From positions 62,001 through 126,000 of the forward strand of contig NZ_JAEVLS010000009.1 of the NCBI RefSeq assembly GCF_016801985.1: 64,000 nucleotides of DNA, written 5' to 3'. This document shows, piece after piece, positions 25,048-34,546 of the stretch (position 1 is the stretch's first letter; every line of letters begins with the position of its first letter). The position numbers and the translations under genes are program-made. The notes beneath the pieces are model-generated. The model saw only the letters and a list, made by a program, of their open reading frames with translations, was not told the DNA's origin and did no database searches. This DNA comes from Steroidobacter gossypii (lineage in GTDB: Bacteria > Pseudomonadota > Gammaproteobacteria > Steroidobacterales > Steroidobacteraceae).

Positions 25048-26900
25048 GTCGGACAGATGCATCGGTCGGCGCCATCGGCACATCGGAAGCTGTCCGCCAG
25101 CCTCGGCAAACCCTGCGCGAGGCTTTGCAGCTGCTCTGGTCGGCCGCCGACGGCTTTGCGAAGCGACGATTGCTGGTGGCGCTTGCCCTTGTTGCGGGCG
25201 GCTCCCTGCTGGCGGCCGCCACGCCGATCGCGCTCAAGCTGCTCGTAGATTCGCTGGCGCAGGAGGGCACGGGGGCCGGCGGCGCTGCGCTCGCAACGGC
25301 GCTGGTCTTTCTGGGGCTGTACGTGCTCGGCATGTATCTCGGTCGCGTTGTCTCCGAAGCGCGCCTCTTCTTACATTTGCGAGCCGAGCAACGCGTGCAG
25401 CGGCAGGTGGGGCGACGCCTGTTCGAACATCTGGTGCGCCTGCCGCTGCGCTTCCATCTGGAGAAGAAGACCGGCGCGATCGGCGAGACCGTGACGCAGG
25501 GCATGCGCGGTTATCAGCTGCTGCTGCAACACTTCATCCATACCTTTCTGCCGGTGATCATCGAGTTCGTCGCGGTGGCGCTGGTGCTCGCGCACTTCGG
25601 CCATGCGGAGTACATCAGCATCCTGGCCGTGGCGTCGATTGCCTATGTATATGCGTTTCAGCGCGGCGCCATTGCGATTCAAGAGCCCTCGCGTCTGGCC
25701 TCGCGCGCGCATATCGACGCGAACGCCGTGCTCACCGACAGTCTGATCAATCACGAGACGGTCAAGTATTTCGACGCCGAGCCAGTGGTGTGCAATCGTT
25801 ATGACCTGGCGCTCGGGCGCACGGAACGATCATGGGCACGCTTCTTCGCGCTGCGAGCGAAGAACAGCATTCTGGTGCACACGATCTTCGGCCTCTCGCT
25901 GGCGGTCACATCCTACTTCGCGCTGGTGGACGTCTTTCGAGGCGCCATGACGGTCGGCGACTTCGTGCTGTTGAACGCCTATGTCATCCGCCTGGTGCAA
26001 CCTTTGGAGATGATCGGACTGGCGGTGCGGGACACGGCGCAAGGGGTGGCGTTTCTGGACAGCCTGCTCGCATTGTTTCGTGAACAGACCGAGATCGAAG
26101 CGGTCAACGCACGCTCTGCCGCCGCGCCCCGTGGCGAGCTGCAATTCGACCGCGTCTGCTTCTCATATCACGAAGCGCGCGCCGTACTGCGAAATGTGAG
26201 TTTCGCCGTGCCGGCGGGCAAGACCGTCGCCGTGGTGGGCGCCAGTGGCTCGGGCAAATCGTCGCTGATCCGCTTGCTGTTTCGCCTGTACGAGCCGAAT
26301 GCCGGCGCCATCCTGCTCGATGGCACGCCGATTCGCGACCTGTCGTTGTCGGCGTTGCGCCAGGCCATCGCCGTCGTGCCGCAGGATACCGTGATGTTTC
26401 ACGACACCATCGCCAACAACATCGGCTTCGGCCGCGCCGATGCGACGTTGCAGGACATCCAGGAGGCGGCGCGGATCGCCAATCTCCACGAGTTCATCCT
26501 CACTTTGCCCGATGGCTACGACACCATGGTTGGCGAGCGTGGCCTGAAGCTCTCCGGCGGTGAGCGTCAGCGCGTCGCCATTGCGCGCGCCGCGCTCAAG
26601 AAGCCGAAGATTTTTGTCTTCGATGAGGCAACTTCATCGCTGGACACTCAGACCGAGCGGGAGATCCTGCGCAACTTGATCGAGGTGTCGGCGCACAGCA
26701 CGACCCTGGTCATCGCGCACCGCTTGTCGACCATCGTGCACGCCGACGAAATCATCGTGCTGGATCGGGGTGCGGTTCGCGAGCGTGGCACGCACGCTCA
26801 GTTGTGCGCTCGAAATGGCGCCTACGCCGGGCTATGGCAGGCTCAACAAGGGGGACTGTCTCAGCGGGAGGAACTGCCGATATCGCCTGCTCGGAAGTAG
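25044..26900 (+). CDS. Atm1-type ABC half-transporter (permease-ATPase)
   Basis: A 618-residue half-transporter with six membrane segments in about 45-330 and an ATPase domain after about 350: Walker A VGASGSGKSSL, signature LSGGERQRVAIARA, Walker B IFVFDEATSSLD, switch His in VIAHRLS. LINHETVKYFDAE is the hallmark of the Atm1/ABCB7/ABCB6 group, which exports glutathione-linked compounds or metals. It runs divergently from precursor 2. It could export the lasso peptide, as McjD-like exporters do, but the Atm1 signature argues for a separate role. A strong hairpin follows. Confidence 0.9.
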   Translation: MSRTDASVGAIGTSEAVRQPRQTLREALQLLWSAADGFAKRRLLVALALVAGGSLLAAATPIALKLLVDSLAQEGTGAGGAALATALVFLGLYVLGMYLGRVVSEARLFLHLRAEQRVQRQVGRRLFEHLVRLPLRFHLEKKTGAIGETVTQGMRGYQLLLQHFIHTFLPVIIEFVAVALVLAHFGHAEYISILAVASIAYVYAFQRGAIAIQEPSRLASRAHIDANAVLTDSLINHETVKYFDAEPVVCNRYDLALGRTERSWARFFALRAKNSILVHTIFGLSLAVTSYFALVDVFRGAMTVGDFVLLNAYVIRLVQPLEMIGLAVRDTAQGVAFLDSLLALFREQTEIEAVNARSAAAPRGELQFDRVCFSYHEARAVLRNVSFAVPAGKTVAVVGASGSGKSSLIRLLFRLYEPNAGAILLDGTPIRDLSLSALRQAIAVVPQDTVMFHDTIANNIGFGRADATLQDIQEAARIANLHEFILTLPDGYDTMVGERGLKLSGGERQRVAIARAALKKPKIFVFDEATSSLDTQTEREILRNLIEVSAHSTTLVIAHRLSTIVHADEIIVLDRGAVRERGTHAQLCARNGAYAGLWQAQQGGLSQREELPISPARK

Positions 26901-26919
26901 AGGCTGTTCCTCCCGCCCC

Positions 26920-26949
26920 TGGGGCGTTGCCGAGCCCAGCAACGCCCCA
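26920..26949. terminator. Hairpin after the ABC transporter gene
   Basis: An 11-bp stem (TGGGGCGTTGC / GCAACGCCCCA) with an 8-nt loop lies 20 bases past the transporter stop and also past the end of the convergent gene. It probably serves both. Confidence 0.65.
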
Positions 26950-26982
26950 CTCCCGCCCACTCCCTGGGGCCCCGCTATCGGG

Positions 26983-27996
26983 TCACACGCTTTGGTGTTG
27001 CCGGTCCTCGTCGTCGCCGTCTCGGGCATCGGCGGCGCCATCCCAATAGTGAACTTTGATGCTGCCGCCGATCGGCACCAGCGGCGAGATGTCGTGCATG
27101 GCCGTGATCTTGAACAGCTCCGGGCGGCGCGCGCGATAGCGACTGATGGCCATCGACAATGTCGAAGGATCGCGTCGCAGGCAACGCGCGACTTCGCTCA
27201 GCGTCGCCACGCCACGCTCGGTCGCATACCACGCGATCAACGCACGCACCAACGTGAATTCGCGTTGACGCGAATTGGACAGAACCAGATCGCGCTCGAC
27301 GCCCATGCGACAGGTGACGGTGTGAATGATCTGATCGAGCGACGCCTTGCTGCGATAGGTGCGCGAGTTGCGCGGCAGGTTCTCCAGAAATTCGGTGCTG
27401 CCGATCACGCGCAGATCGTTGGAGCCGACACGCTCGAACTGAACGACGTCTTCAGGTTCTGGACAACGCGCCATGAACGCCTCGTACTCGGTGCCGCCGT
27501 CCTTGAGCTCGAGCAGCCGCTGCGCCGTGCGCGTGGTGAGCCATGGGGTGGCGGACTGGCGCGAGTAGGCGCCATGGCTGGTATGTTCAGCCGCGCCGGG
27601 ATGCTCCGCCAGCCCGCCCAGTACCGGTACGTGATGCAGGTAGTGCAGCAGCTTGAGCAGATAATGTTTCGGATCGATCAGCACCGCCTTGTAGCGCTGA
27701 CGGAAGAAGTGTCCCGATTCGCCGATGCGTCGATGCATGCTGCGCGCATAGCGACTGGTGAGACCCTGCATGATTCGACCGACGGAGATCTCGTCGATCT
27801 GCAGGATCAGATGAATCGCTTGCGGCGTCCAGCAGTAGCCATGCACGCGAGCGTTCGTGCGACGCAGACCGGTCGCGAGCAGCCGTTCGAAGAGCGCATA
27901 GTCCTCGGGTTGCGAAAAGATGGGATGATGAGTGTTGCCATGTTGAACGACATAATAAGTGCCGCCCGCTACATGGAGCCGTTGCCGTCGAGACAT
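26983..27996 (-). CDS. REP-associated tyrosine transposase-like protein with C-terminal DnaA-like helix-turn-helix
   Basis: A 337-residue member of the Y1 transposase (RAYT) group. The N-terminal catalytic fold is recognisable (AGGTYYVVQHGN, YCWTPQAIHLILQI, HFFRQRYKAVLID, LHYLHHVPV). The HUH metal site, usually NHxHL, reads QAIHL, so the first His is replaced. The Tyr in LHYLHH is present. Residues about 205-285 resemble the C-terminal DNA-binding domain of DnaA (DQIIHTVTCRMGVERDLVLS, LSEVARCLRRDPSTLSMAISRYR). AGGAGG precedes the ATG at 27996. It may be a chromosomal DNA-binding protein rather than an active transposase. Confidence 0.82.
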   Translation of the reverse strand: MSRRQRLHVAGGTYYVVQHGNTHHPIFSQPEDYALFERLLATGLRRTNARVHGYCWTPQAIHLILQIDEISVGRIMQGLTSRYARSMHRRIGESGHFFRQRYKAVLIDPKHYLLKLLHYLHHVPVLGGLAEHPGAAEHTSHGAYSRQSATPWLTTRTAQRLLELKDGGTEYEAFMARCPEPEDVVQFERVGSNDLRVIGSTEFLENLPRNSRTYRSKASLDQIIHTVTCRMGVERDLVLSNSRQREFTLVRALIAWYATERGVATLSEVARCLRRDPSTLSMAISRYRARRPELFKITAMHDISPLVPIGGSIKVHYWDGAADARDGDDEDRQHQSV

Positions 27997-28121
27997 CCTT
28001 TCAACCTCCTGGTGTGTCTTCCCTGACTGCAGGCGCGAGCATTGCGATCGCGCTCGGTGCTGTCCGTGCCGAAGGACTCTAGTCCGTGCCAGACGGACAT
28101 GCATTCATATATTTTGTTGTG

Positions 28122-29045
28122 TCAACGCTCGCTGATGCGCGAAGGCAGCGCGCGCAAGCGTTCGGGATAGGTGATTTGCTGGGATACGCCGCTACCGCTA
28201 AACATAGGATAGTCGGCATCCCAAGGCATGACGATCATACGCTGCTCGTGTTTCACTACTTTGGGCAGCACCGGCGGCACCTCACGCTGCGCCTCGGCGC
28301 GCAGGATTGCGTCGAGGGCAATGTGTTGTCGCACGCTGGCGTCAAGCTCCATCACGTTGTAGAGCGTCGGTCGCGAAATCGACATCGAACCGTCACGAGC
28401 AGCGGCGATGAGCGCGGCCGGCGTCATCCACGAGATCTCAGTCGCTTCGATTGCGTCTACCGCCGCGCTCTGTTCGGGCGGCAGCGCGGCGACAAAGAAC
28501 CGGGTATCGAAGCGTTTCGACACGCTCGAAGGCGTGATCCAATGCGACCAGTACACCAGCCGGCGCACATCCAGTTGCAGGTGTTCTTCCTGCAGCGAGG
28601 TGGCAAACAGCTCCGGTTGTGAGACGATTGCAGGCCGTCGCTCATGCAGTCGCGCCAACCTTGCATCGCTCCCATGGCCGCCGTCGGTCGTCGTCGCCAG
28701 CAACACACCGGTCTCTTCGAACGTTTCGCGAAACGCCGCGACGGCCAGCCCCAGACACATCGTATCGGGCAACGCATTGCCGTCCAGATCGAGCAGGCGA
28801 TGGCAGCTTGCTTGCGCCGGTTCAGGGATCAGCGCAAGCGACTCTGGCGCCAGATCCGCCGGGCACAAAGCGCCGCCGGGAAACACCCAGAGACCTCCCA
28901 TGAACGCGAGATTCTGATGTCGACGCGTCAACAGAATTTCGATGGCGCCGTCTCGTTCACGCAGCAACAGCACGCTGGCTGCATGGCGGGGAACGACCGG
29001 TCCGCTGGGCGTGGTCGCGCCGCTTTGGTTGGAGTTGCTGCTCAA
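28122..29045 (-). CDS. NUDIX hydrolase (NUDT19-like)
   Basis: A 307-residue NUDIX-fold hydrolase. The motif is split over GGLWVFPGGAL and AAFRETFEETGVLL, which carries the REXXEE metal-binding core. The large insert between the Gly-rich strand and the REXXEE helix is typical of the NUDT19/RP2-like group, which acts on CoA derivatives. The TTG start at 29045 is only 17 bases from the start of the divergent gene and has no clear ribosome site, so the true start may be a little downstream. Confidence 0.82.
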   Translation of the reverse strand: MSSNSNQSGATTPSGPVVPRHAASVLLLRERDGAIEILLTRRHQNLAFMGGLWVFPGGALCPADLAPESLALIPEPAQASCHRLLDLDGNALPDTMCLGLAVAAFRETFEETGVLLATTTDGGHGSDARLARLHERRPAIVSQPELFATSLQEEHLQLDVRRLVYWSHWITPSSVSKRFDTRFFVAALPPEQSAAVDAIEATEISWMTPAALIAAARDGSMSISRPTLYNVMELDASVRQHIALDAILRAEAQREVPPVLPKVVKHEQRMIVMPWDADYPMFSGSGVSQQITYPERLRALPSRISER

Positions 29046-29062
29046 GATGTCGGATCGCTCCC

Positions 29063-30025
29063 GTGAAGCGCGCCTCTTGGATGATAGGGGTGGCGATCGC
29101 GATTCTGCTGTGGGCGGTGGTGTTCGCGCCAGCCCCTGGTGAAACCCGCTGGATCCGCACCCTGCACAACTCGGCGCATGCGCCGATTTTTGGCTGTGTC
29201 GCCTTGCTGTCGTTGCTGCTCATTCGCACGCGCCCGCGGTTCGCTGCGCTGAGCCCGCAAAAACAGTACGCATCGGCCTTGGCGATTGCGGTGGGCCTCG
29301 GCGTACTGACCGAGTTCGTGCAAATGCTGACAGGGAGGGATGCAAGCTTGGAAGATGCGCTTCATGACACCATCGGCGCCGTAGCGGTGCTCGGGCTGTT
29401 CGCGGTGTTCGATGAGCGAGTTCGCGCCTCGCCGCGCACGTCCATGGTGCGATTCGCATCTGCTGTTGTTGGGGTGGCGGCGCTCGCCGTCGCGGCCACG
29501 CCGGTCACGCGAGCTGCCATCAAGTATCAGCAGCGCGATCAGCGCTTTCCGGTGCTGGCGGATTTCAGCGAACGCTTTGATCGCTACTTCATCCTGCAGC
29601 AGTCGGCAGAAGTTGCACCGGCGCGAATGCCCGCGGCATGGGCCAGCGGGGCGGACGAGCAGGCGATGCACGTGCGCTTACTCGAAGGGCCGTATCCGGG
29701 GCTGCATTTTATCGAAGTGCCTCCCGACTGGAGTGCGTACTCGATGCTTGCTTTGGATCTCACCAATCCGACAGAGCTTGCGCTTCAATTCGTGGTGCGC
29801 GTTCACGACGCCACGCACAACAATCAGGTGGAGGATCGATTCAATCGAGTGTTCGAGTTGCCGCCTGGAACGCGGCAGATCGTCCGCATTCCATTGCGCG
29901 ACATTGCTGCCGGCCCACGGGCGCGGTCGCTCGATCTGCGCCAGGTTGCAGGCGTGATCGTGTTTCGAACCGATGAGTCGCCGCGTGCGAGCGAGCTTTA
30001 CTTCTCGCGCGCCTGGCTCGAGTGA
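29063..30025 (+). CDS. VanZ-like membrane protein with C-terminal extracellular domain
   Basis: A 320-residue protein. The first roughly 150 residues form a VanZ-like membrane domain (HNSAHAPIFGCVALLSLLL, LTEFVQMLTGRDASLEDALHDTIGAVA) with about five hydrophobic segments. Residues about 165-320 form a soluble beta-rich domain (FSERFDRYFILQ to ELYFSRAWLE) that resembles carbohydrate-binding sandwich domains; this part is uncertain. The start is GTG 29063 or ATG 29081. Confidence 0.78.
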   Translation: MKRASWMIGVAIAILLWAVVFAPAPGETRWIRTLHNSAHAPIFGCVALLSLLLIRTRPRFAALSPQKQYASALAIAVGLGVLTEFVQMLTGRDASLEDALHDTIGAVAVLGLFAVFDERVRASPRTSMVRFASAVVGVAALAVAATPVTRAAIKYQQRDQRFPVLADFSERFDRYFILQQSAEVAPARMPAAWASGADEQAMHVRLLEGPYPGLHFIEVPPDWSAYSMLALDLTNPTELALQFVVRVHDATHNNQVEDRFNRVFELPPGTRQIVRIPLRDIAAGPRARSLDLRQVAGVIVFRTDESPRASELYFSRAWLE

Positions 30026-30034
30026 TCGCTGCGA

Positions 30035-31126
30035 CTAGAGCGCGATCACGGTGCGGATCGACTCGCCCTTACGCATCAGCTCGAAGCCTTCGTTGATCTG
30101 CTCCAGCTGCAGCCGGTGCGTGACCAGTGAGTCGAGATCGATTTTTTTCTCGACATACCAGTCCACGATTTCCGGCAGCTTGGTCACGCGCGCGCCGCCC
30201 ATGTAGCAGCCAGTCCAGTGGCGGCCCATCATCAAGTGGCCGGGGTAGGAGGTGACCTCGGCCCCTTGCGGGGCGACGCCGACCACATAGCTCGTGCCCC
30301 AGGCCGGATTGGTGCATTCGAACGCCTGTCGCATCACCTGCGGATTGCCGATGCATTCGAAGGTGTAGTCGGCGCCGCCGCCGGTGAGCTTCATCAGATG
30401 GCTGGTCAGCTTCTCGACCGTCTTGGGATTGACGAAGTCGGTGGCGCCAAACTGGCGTGCCACCGCTTCCTTGGCGGGATTGGTATCGACGCCGATGATC
30501 TTCTTGGCGCCGGCCAGTCGCGCACCCTGCACCACATTGAGCCCGATGCCGCCCAGACCGAACACTACGACCGAGCTGCCAGGCTCGACTTTCGCTGCGA
30601 ACAACGCCGCGCCCAGGCCGGTGGTCGCGCCACAGCCGATGTAACAGATCGGATCGAACGGCGCATCGTCACGCACCTTGGCCAACATGTTCACCGGCAG
30701 CACCGAATAGTCGGCGAACGTGCCCAGTCCCCACAACTGCGTGACCGGCTTGCCGTTCAGGGAAAAGCGCGACTCGCCCGGCTTCAGGCGCGTGAACGCC
30801 TCGACGCACAGATTGGTTTTGGGCGAATGGCAGTAGCCGCACTTCTCGCAATGAGGGATCAAGAACGGAATGACGTGATCGCCGGGCTTGAACCTGGTCA
30901 CCCCAGGGCCGCATTCCACCACCACGCCGGCGGCTTCGTGCCCGAGCAGCGCAGGAAATTGCCAGGGCAACTTGCCCTCGAACACGTGCAGATCGGAATG
31001 ACACAGGCCGGTGCTCTTGATGTGCACCAGGACTTCACCCTCGCGCGGCCCTTCCAGTTGCAAGGTCTCGATCACGAACGGCTGGTTGGGGCCATGCACG
31101 ACGGCGGCGCGGACTTGCAGTGTCAC
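30035..31126 (-). CDS. Zinc-dependent alcohol dehydrogenase, class III-like
   Basis: A 363-residue medium-chain alcohol dehydrogenase. Catalytic zinc ligands are visible (GLCHSD, LLGHE and a later Cys in IGCGATTG) together with the structural zinc loop CEKCGYCHSPKTNLC. The NAD site is FGLGGIGLNVVQGARLAGA with an acidic residue after it (GVDTNP), pointing to NAD. The layout fits the glutathione-dependent formaldehyde dehydrogenase or NDMA-dependent alcohol dehydrogenase groups. The physiological substrate cannot be fixed. The GTG start is preceded by GGGGGAAA. Confidence 0.88.
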   Translation of the reverse strand: MTLQVRAAVVHGPNQPFVIETLQLEGPREGEVLVHIKSTGLCHSDLHVFEGKLPWQFPALLGHEAAGVVVECGPGVTRFKPGDHVIPFLIPHCEKCGYCHSPKTNLCVEAFTRLKPGESRFSLNGKPVTQLWGLGTFADYSVLPVNMLAKVRDDAPFDPICYIGCGATTGLGAALFAAKVEPGSSVVVFGLGGIGLNVVQGARLAGAKKIIGVDTNPAKEAVARQFGATDFVNPKTVEKLTSHLMKLTGGGADYTFECIGNPQVMRQAFECTNPAWGTSYVVGVAPQGAEVTSYPGHLMMGRHWTGCYMGGARVTKLPEIVDWYVEKKIDLDSLVTHRLQLEQINEGFELMRKGESIRTVIAL

Positions 31127-31356
31127 GATGCAGTTTCCCCCGAAAGCTTGCGAGATCCAAAGCGGCTGCCGAGCCTACTCACATCGTCGGGGTGGAGCAA
31201 TCGGTCAGCGCGCCGCGCTACCGGATATTGATGAATCTCGACGCTCGCCGGTGCGCTCTGCGGAAGACAGCAGGATTGGGCAACACGACGGCAGCCACCG
31301 CAGAGTAAGATTCGCCGCACTTTCCCCGGTAGCCCATCGCCAATTCCGAGGTTTCC

Positions 31357-31815
31357 ATGATCAATCTTGACATCAACGGACAGAAAGTCGAGACCGACGC
31401 CGAGCCCGATACGCCGCTGCTGTGGGTACTGCGCGATCACCTCAGCATGACCGGCACCAAGTACGGTTGCGGCAAAGCGCTGTGCGGGGCCTGCACCGTG
31501 CACGTCGATGGCAATCCCACGCGCAGCTGCGTGCTGCCGCTCGCCGCCGTCGCCTCCAGCAAGATCACCACCATCGAAGCGGTCGGCGAATCGAAGATCG
31601 GCAAGGCCGTGCAGGACGCCTGGATCGCCGAAGATGTGCCGCAGTGTGGGTACTGCCAGTCGGGCCAGATCATGAGCGCCAGCGCCTTGCTCGCAAGCAA
31701 CAGCAAACCCACCGACGCGGATATCGATGCGGCCATGGCGGGCAACGTGTGTCGTTGCGCCACGTATGTGCGCATTCGCTCGGCAATCAAACGCGCCTCG
31801 GGCTCGCTCGCTTGA
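31357..31815 (+). CDS. iorA: 2Fe-2S small subunit of a molybdenum hydroxylase (isoquinoline 1-oxidoreductase-like)
   Basis: A 152-residue iron-sulfur subunit with the two clusters of the xanthine-oxidase family: a plant-ferredoxin-like site with Cys 38, 43, 46 and 58 ([17 protein letters not shown]) and a second site with CGYCQSG and NVCRC. It would pass electrons from the large subunit, encoded 16 bases downstream, to an acceptor. The symbol follows the isoquinoline oxidoreductase pair; the substrate is not known. Confidence 0.9.
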   Translation: MINLDINGQKVETDAEPDTPLLWVLRDHLSMTGTKYGCGKALCGACTVHVDGNPTRSCVLPLAAVASSKITTIEAVGESKIGKAVQDAWIAEDVPQCGYCQSGQIMSASALLASNSKPTDADIDAAMAGNVCRCATYVRIRSAIKRASGSLA

Positions 31816-31831
31816 GCGCAAGGAGATCACC

Positions 31832-34015
31832 ATGAGCGCAGCAGAACGAGATGCAGTGATTCAGGCTTCACGTCGTGACATCCTCAAAGGCGGCGGCGCG
31901 TTGACCGTGGCCATGTGGTTGCCGACCGGTGGCGCGCGAGCGAACGATGCTGATGTGAAGAAAGCCGGCGCGTTCGCGCCCAACGCTTTCGTGCGCATCG
32001 ACAAGGACAGCACGGTAACGGTGTTGTCCAAGCACACCGAGATGGGGCAGGGCGCGTACACGGGTCTTGCCACCATCGTCGCCGAAGAGCTCGACGCCGA
32101 TTGGAGTCAGATCCGCGTGGAAGGCGCACCAGCCGACGCGAAGCTCTATAACAATTTCGCGTTCGGTCCGTTCCAGGGCACCGGCGGCAGCACGGCGATC
32201 TCGAATTCTTACGATCAGTTGAAGACGGCGGGCGCGACGGCGCGCGCGCTGCTGGTGACGGCGGCGGCGAATCGTTGGCAGGTGCCGGCGAGCGAGATCA
32301 CCATCGCTTCAGGCGTCGTGCAGCACAAGTCAGGCAAGTCGGCGCGCTTCGGCGAGCTCGTGGCCGATGCCGCGAAGCTGCCGGTGCCCACCGATGTGAA
32401 GCCGAAGGATCCCTCGACTTACAACCGCATCGGCAAAAGCGCGCCGCGTGTCGACAGCCGCGCCAAGTCGACGGGCAAGGCGATCTTCACGCAGGACTTC
32501 AAGTTGCCCGGCATGTTGACCGCCGTGGTGGTGCATCCGCCTCGCTTCGGCGGCAAGGTCAAGAGCTTCGATGCGAGCAAGGCGAAGCAGGTGAAGGGCG
32601 TGAAGGCGGTGGTGTCCTTCGAGACCCCCGCGCGCTCGGGCGTCGCGGTCGTTGCCACCGATTTCTGGTCGGCGAAGAAGGGGCGCGATGCGTTGAGCGT
32701 CGAGTGGGACGAGTCGAGCGCGTTCAAACAAAGCTCCGATGAGCTGCTGAAGCAATATCGCGAGCTCACTCAGAAACCGGGCGACATCGCCAGGAAGGAA
32801 GGCGACGTCGAGACAGCGTTCGCGTCGGCCGCGCGGACCTTCGAGGCGACGTATGAGTTCCCGTATCTCGCGCACGCCGCCATGGAGCCGATGAATTGCG
32901 TCGCGAAGATCGGCCAGGGCTCGTGCGAGATCTGGAACGGCGAGCAGTTCCAGACGGCCGATCAGATGGCCATCGCCAAGCTGCTGGGCATCGCGCCCAA
33001 GGACGTGAAGATCAATCAGCTGTATGCCGGCGGCAGCTTCGGCCGTCGTGCGAATCCGTTGTCGGATTACCTCGTGGAGACGGTGGCCATCGCCAAGGCG
33101 ATGGGGACGACGGATCCGGTGAAGCTGGTGTGGACGCGCGAGGACGACATGCGGGCGGGGTACTACCGGCCGATGTATGTTCATTGGATGAAGGCCGGTG
33201 TCGATGCGCAGGGCAAGCTCATTGCCTGGCAGCATCGCATCGTCGGTCAGTCGATCACGGCGGGCACGCTGTTTGCGTCCAAGGATCCGATCGACTTCAC
33301 GTCGGTGGAAGGCGCAAAGAATTTGCCGTATCACGTTCCCAATCTGCAGGTGGAACTGCATACGACGAAGCCGCAGGTGCCGGTGCTGTGGTGGCGCTCG
33401 GTGGGTTCGACGCACACGGCGTTCGCGACGGAATGTTTCCTCGACGACATTGCGCGTGCGACCAAGCAGGATCCGTACGCGTTGCGGCGGTCGTTGCTCG
33501 AGAAACATCCGAGGCATGTCGGGGTGCTCGATCTGGTCGCGGAGAAATCGGGCTGGAAGAAAAAGCGCGCGGCCGATGAGGTGTATGGGCTGGCGTTGCA
33601 CGAGTCGTTCAACAGCGTGGTCGGTCAGGTGGTCAAGCTGAAGAAGACGCCGAACGGGCCCAAACTGGTCAGCGTGGTGTGCGCGGTGGACTGCGGGATC
33701 GCGGTCAATCCGAATATCGTGGCCATGCAGATGGAGTCGGGCATCGGGTACGGGCTGTCAGCGGCGCTGACGGGCGCGGTGACGTTCAAGGAAGGCCGGG
33801 TCGAGCAGGGCAACTTCGATGACTATCCGGTGTTGCGGATCAACGAAATGCCTGCGGTCGAAACTCACATCGTGCCTTCCAAGAACAAGCCTACCGGAGT
33901 GGGTGAGCCTGGTACGCCTGTGATCGCACCGGCTTTGGCCAATGCGCTGGCTCTGATTGACGGTAAGCCGGTGCGGTCGCTTCCTCTGTCTTCTGCTGGA
34001 GTTCGATTGGCTTAA
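31832..34015 (+). CDS. iorB: Molybdopterin-binding large subunit of a molybdenum hydroxylase
   Basis: A 727-residue catalytic subunit of the xanthine-oxidase family, IorB-like in being a single polypeptide without an FAD subunit nearby. It begins with a twin-arginine signal (SRRDILKGGGALTVAMWLPTGGARA), so it should be exported folded to the periplasm. Molybdopterin-family motifs include HTEMGQGAYTGL, FGPFQGTGGST, LYAGGSFGRRANPL, WWRSVGSTHTAFATECFLDD and GVGEPGTPVIAPALANA, whose Glu is the likely catalytic residue. AAGGAG lies six bases before the ATG at 31832. Confidence 0.92.
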   Translation: MSAAERDAVIQASRRDILKGGGALTVAMWLPTGGARANDADVKKAGAFAPNAFVRIDKDSTVTVLSKHTEMGQGAYTGLATIVAEELDADWSQIRVEGAPADAKLYNNFAFGPFQGTGGSTAISNSYDQLKTAGATARALLVTAAANRWQVPASEITIASGVVQHKSGKSARFGELVADAAKLPVPTDVKPKDPSTYNRIGKSAPRVDSRAKSTGKAIFTQDFKLPGMLTAVVVHPPRFGGKVKSFDASKAKQVKGVKAVVSFETPARSGVAVVATDFWSAKKGRDALSVEWDESSAFKQSSDELLKQYRELTQKPGDIARKEGDVETAFASAARTFEATYEFPYLAHAAMEPMNCVAKIGQGSCEIWNGEQFQTADQMAIAKLLGIAPKDVKINQLYAGGSFGRRANPLSDYLVETVAIAKAMGTTDPVKLVWTREDDMRAGYYRPMYVHWMKAGVDAQGKLIAWQHRIVGQSITAGTLFASKDPIDFTSVEGAKNLPYHVPNLQVELHTTKPQVPVLWWRSVGSTHTAFATECFLDDIARATKQDPYALRRSLLEKHPRHVGVLDLVAEKSGWKKKRAADEVYGLALHESFNSVVGQVVKLKKTPNGPKLVSVVCAVDCGIAVNPNIVAMQMESGIGYGLSAALTGAVTFKEGRVEQGNFDDYPVLRINEMPAVETHIVPSKNKPTGVGEPGTPVIAPALANALALIDGKPVRSLPLSSAGVRLA

Positions 34016-34058
34016 GAGTTTTGGTTGGATAGCGCGGTGGGTGGCAGCGCCAGGGGGG

Positions 34059-34182
34059 GTATCTCCTCCCTGGCACCGCTCCACCCGCCGACGCGTCGTT
34101 ATCGCTCGCGCGTTGCTTGTACATCCTTGTAGCGCTAATGGGCCGACATCCCTGTCGGTCCCATTTGCCGGGGAGGAGATAC
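34059..34182. repeat. Spaced 12-bp inverted repeat
   Basis: GTATCTCCTCCC at 34059-34070 and its exact complement GGGAGGAGATAC at 34171-34182 enclose 100 bases that contain the 34137 hairpin. Confidence 0.7.
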
Positions 34183-34330
34183 TTTACCCTGACGCTGCCA
34201 CCACGTCCGTGGAGCGTCGAGCCAAATCGAAGAATACAGATCGACAGCAAACCTTTTTGTTCTGACGAGTGCTGCCGATCGATCGAGCGCTACCGAGCGA
34301 ATCACCAGCCCACGTTTCGGCGGCGTCGGG

Positions 34331-34459
34331 AGTGTCCTAACTCCTTCCGGCAGCGTCGAGAAAGAGGGACCTTTTCGGCGCAGTGCGCCCAGGGACGGGA
34401 CCCCTCGGGCGCGCTTGCGCGGCCGAGGGGAGCACGGTGCCGGAAGGAGTTAGGACACT
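34331..34459. repeat. 129-bp palindromic element with 22-bp perfect arms
   Basis: The arms 34331-34352 (begins AGTGTCCTAACTCC) and 34438-34459 are exact reverse complements. Inside, 34401-34430 forms a second hairpin (CCCCTCGG / CCGAGGGG with an inner CGCG stem). The shape recalls a REP/BIME unit or a small non-coding mobile element. No target-site duplication was found. Confidence 0.75.
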
Positions 34460-34463
34460 TCCG

Positions 34464-34546
34464 GCGACGCGAGCCACCGCGCCTCTGTCGACGCCGAGTG
34501 ATTCACCCGCAGCGACGCCAGCCACCGCGCTTCTGGCGAGGCCGAG
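34464..34546. repeat. Two 35-bp imperfect direct repeats
   Basis: Units 34464-34498 and 34512-34546 agree at 31 of 35 positions; both start GCGACGC and share AGCCACCGCGC. Their period is 48 bases. They directly follow the palindromic element. Confidence 0.7.

Noticed and set aside
18243-26900. Lasso isopeptidase gene, expected in astexin-type clusters
   Set aside because: No prolyl-oligopeptidase-like gene is found in or near the locus within this window.
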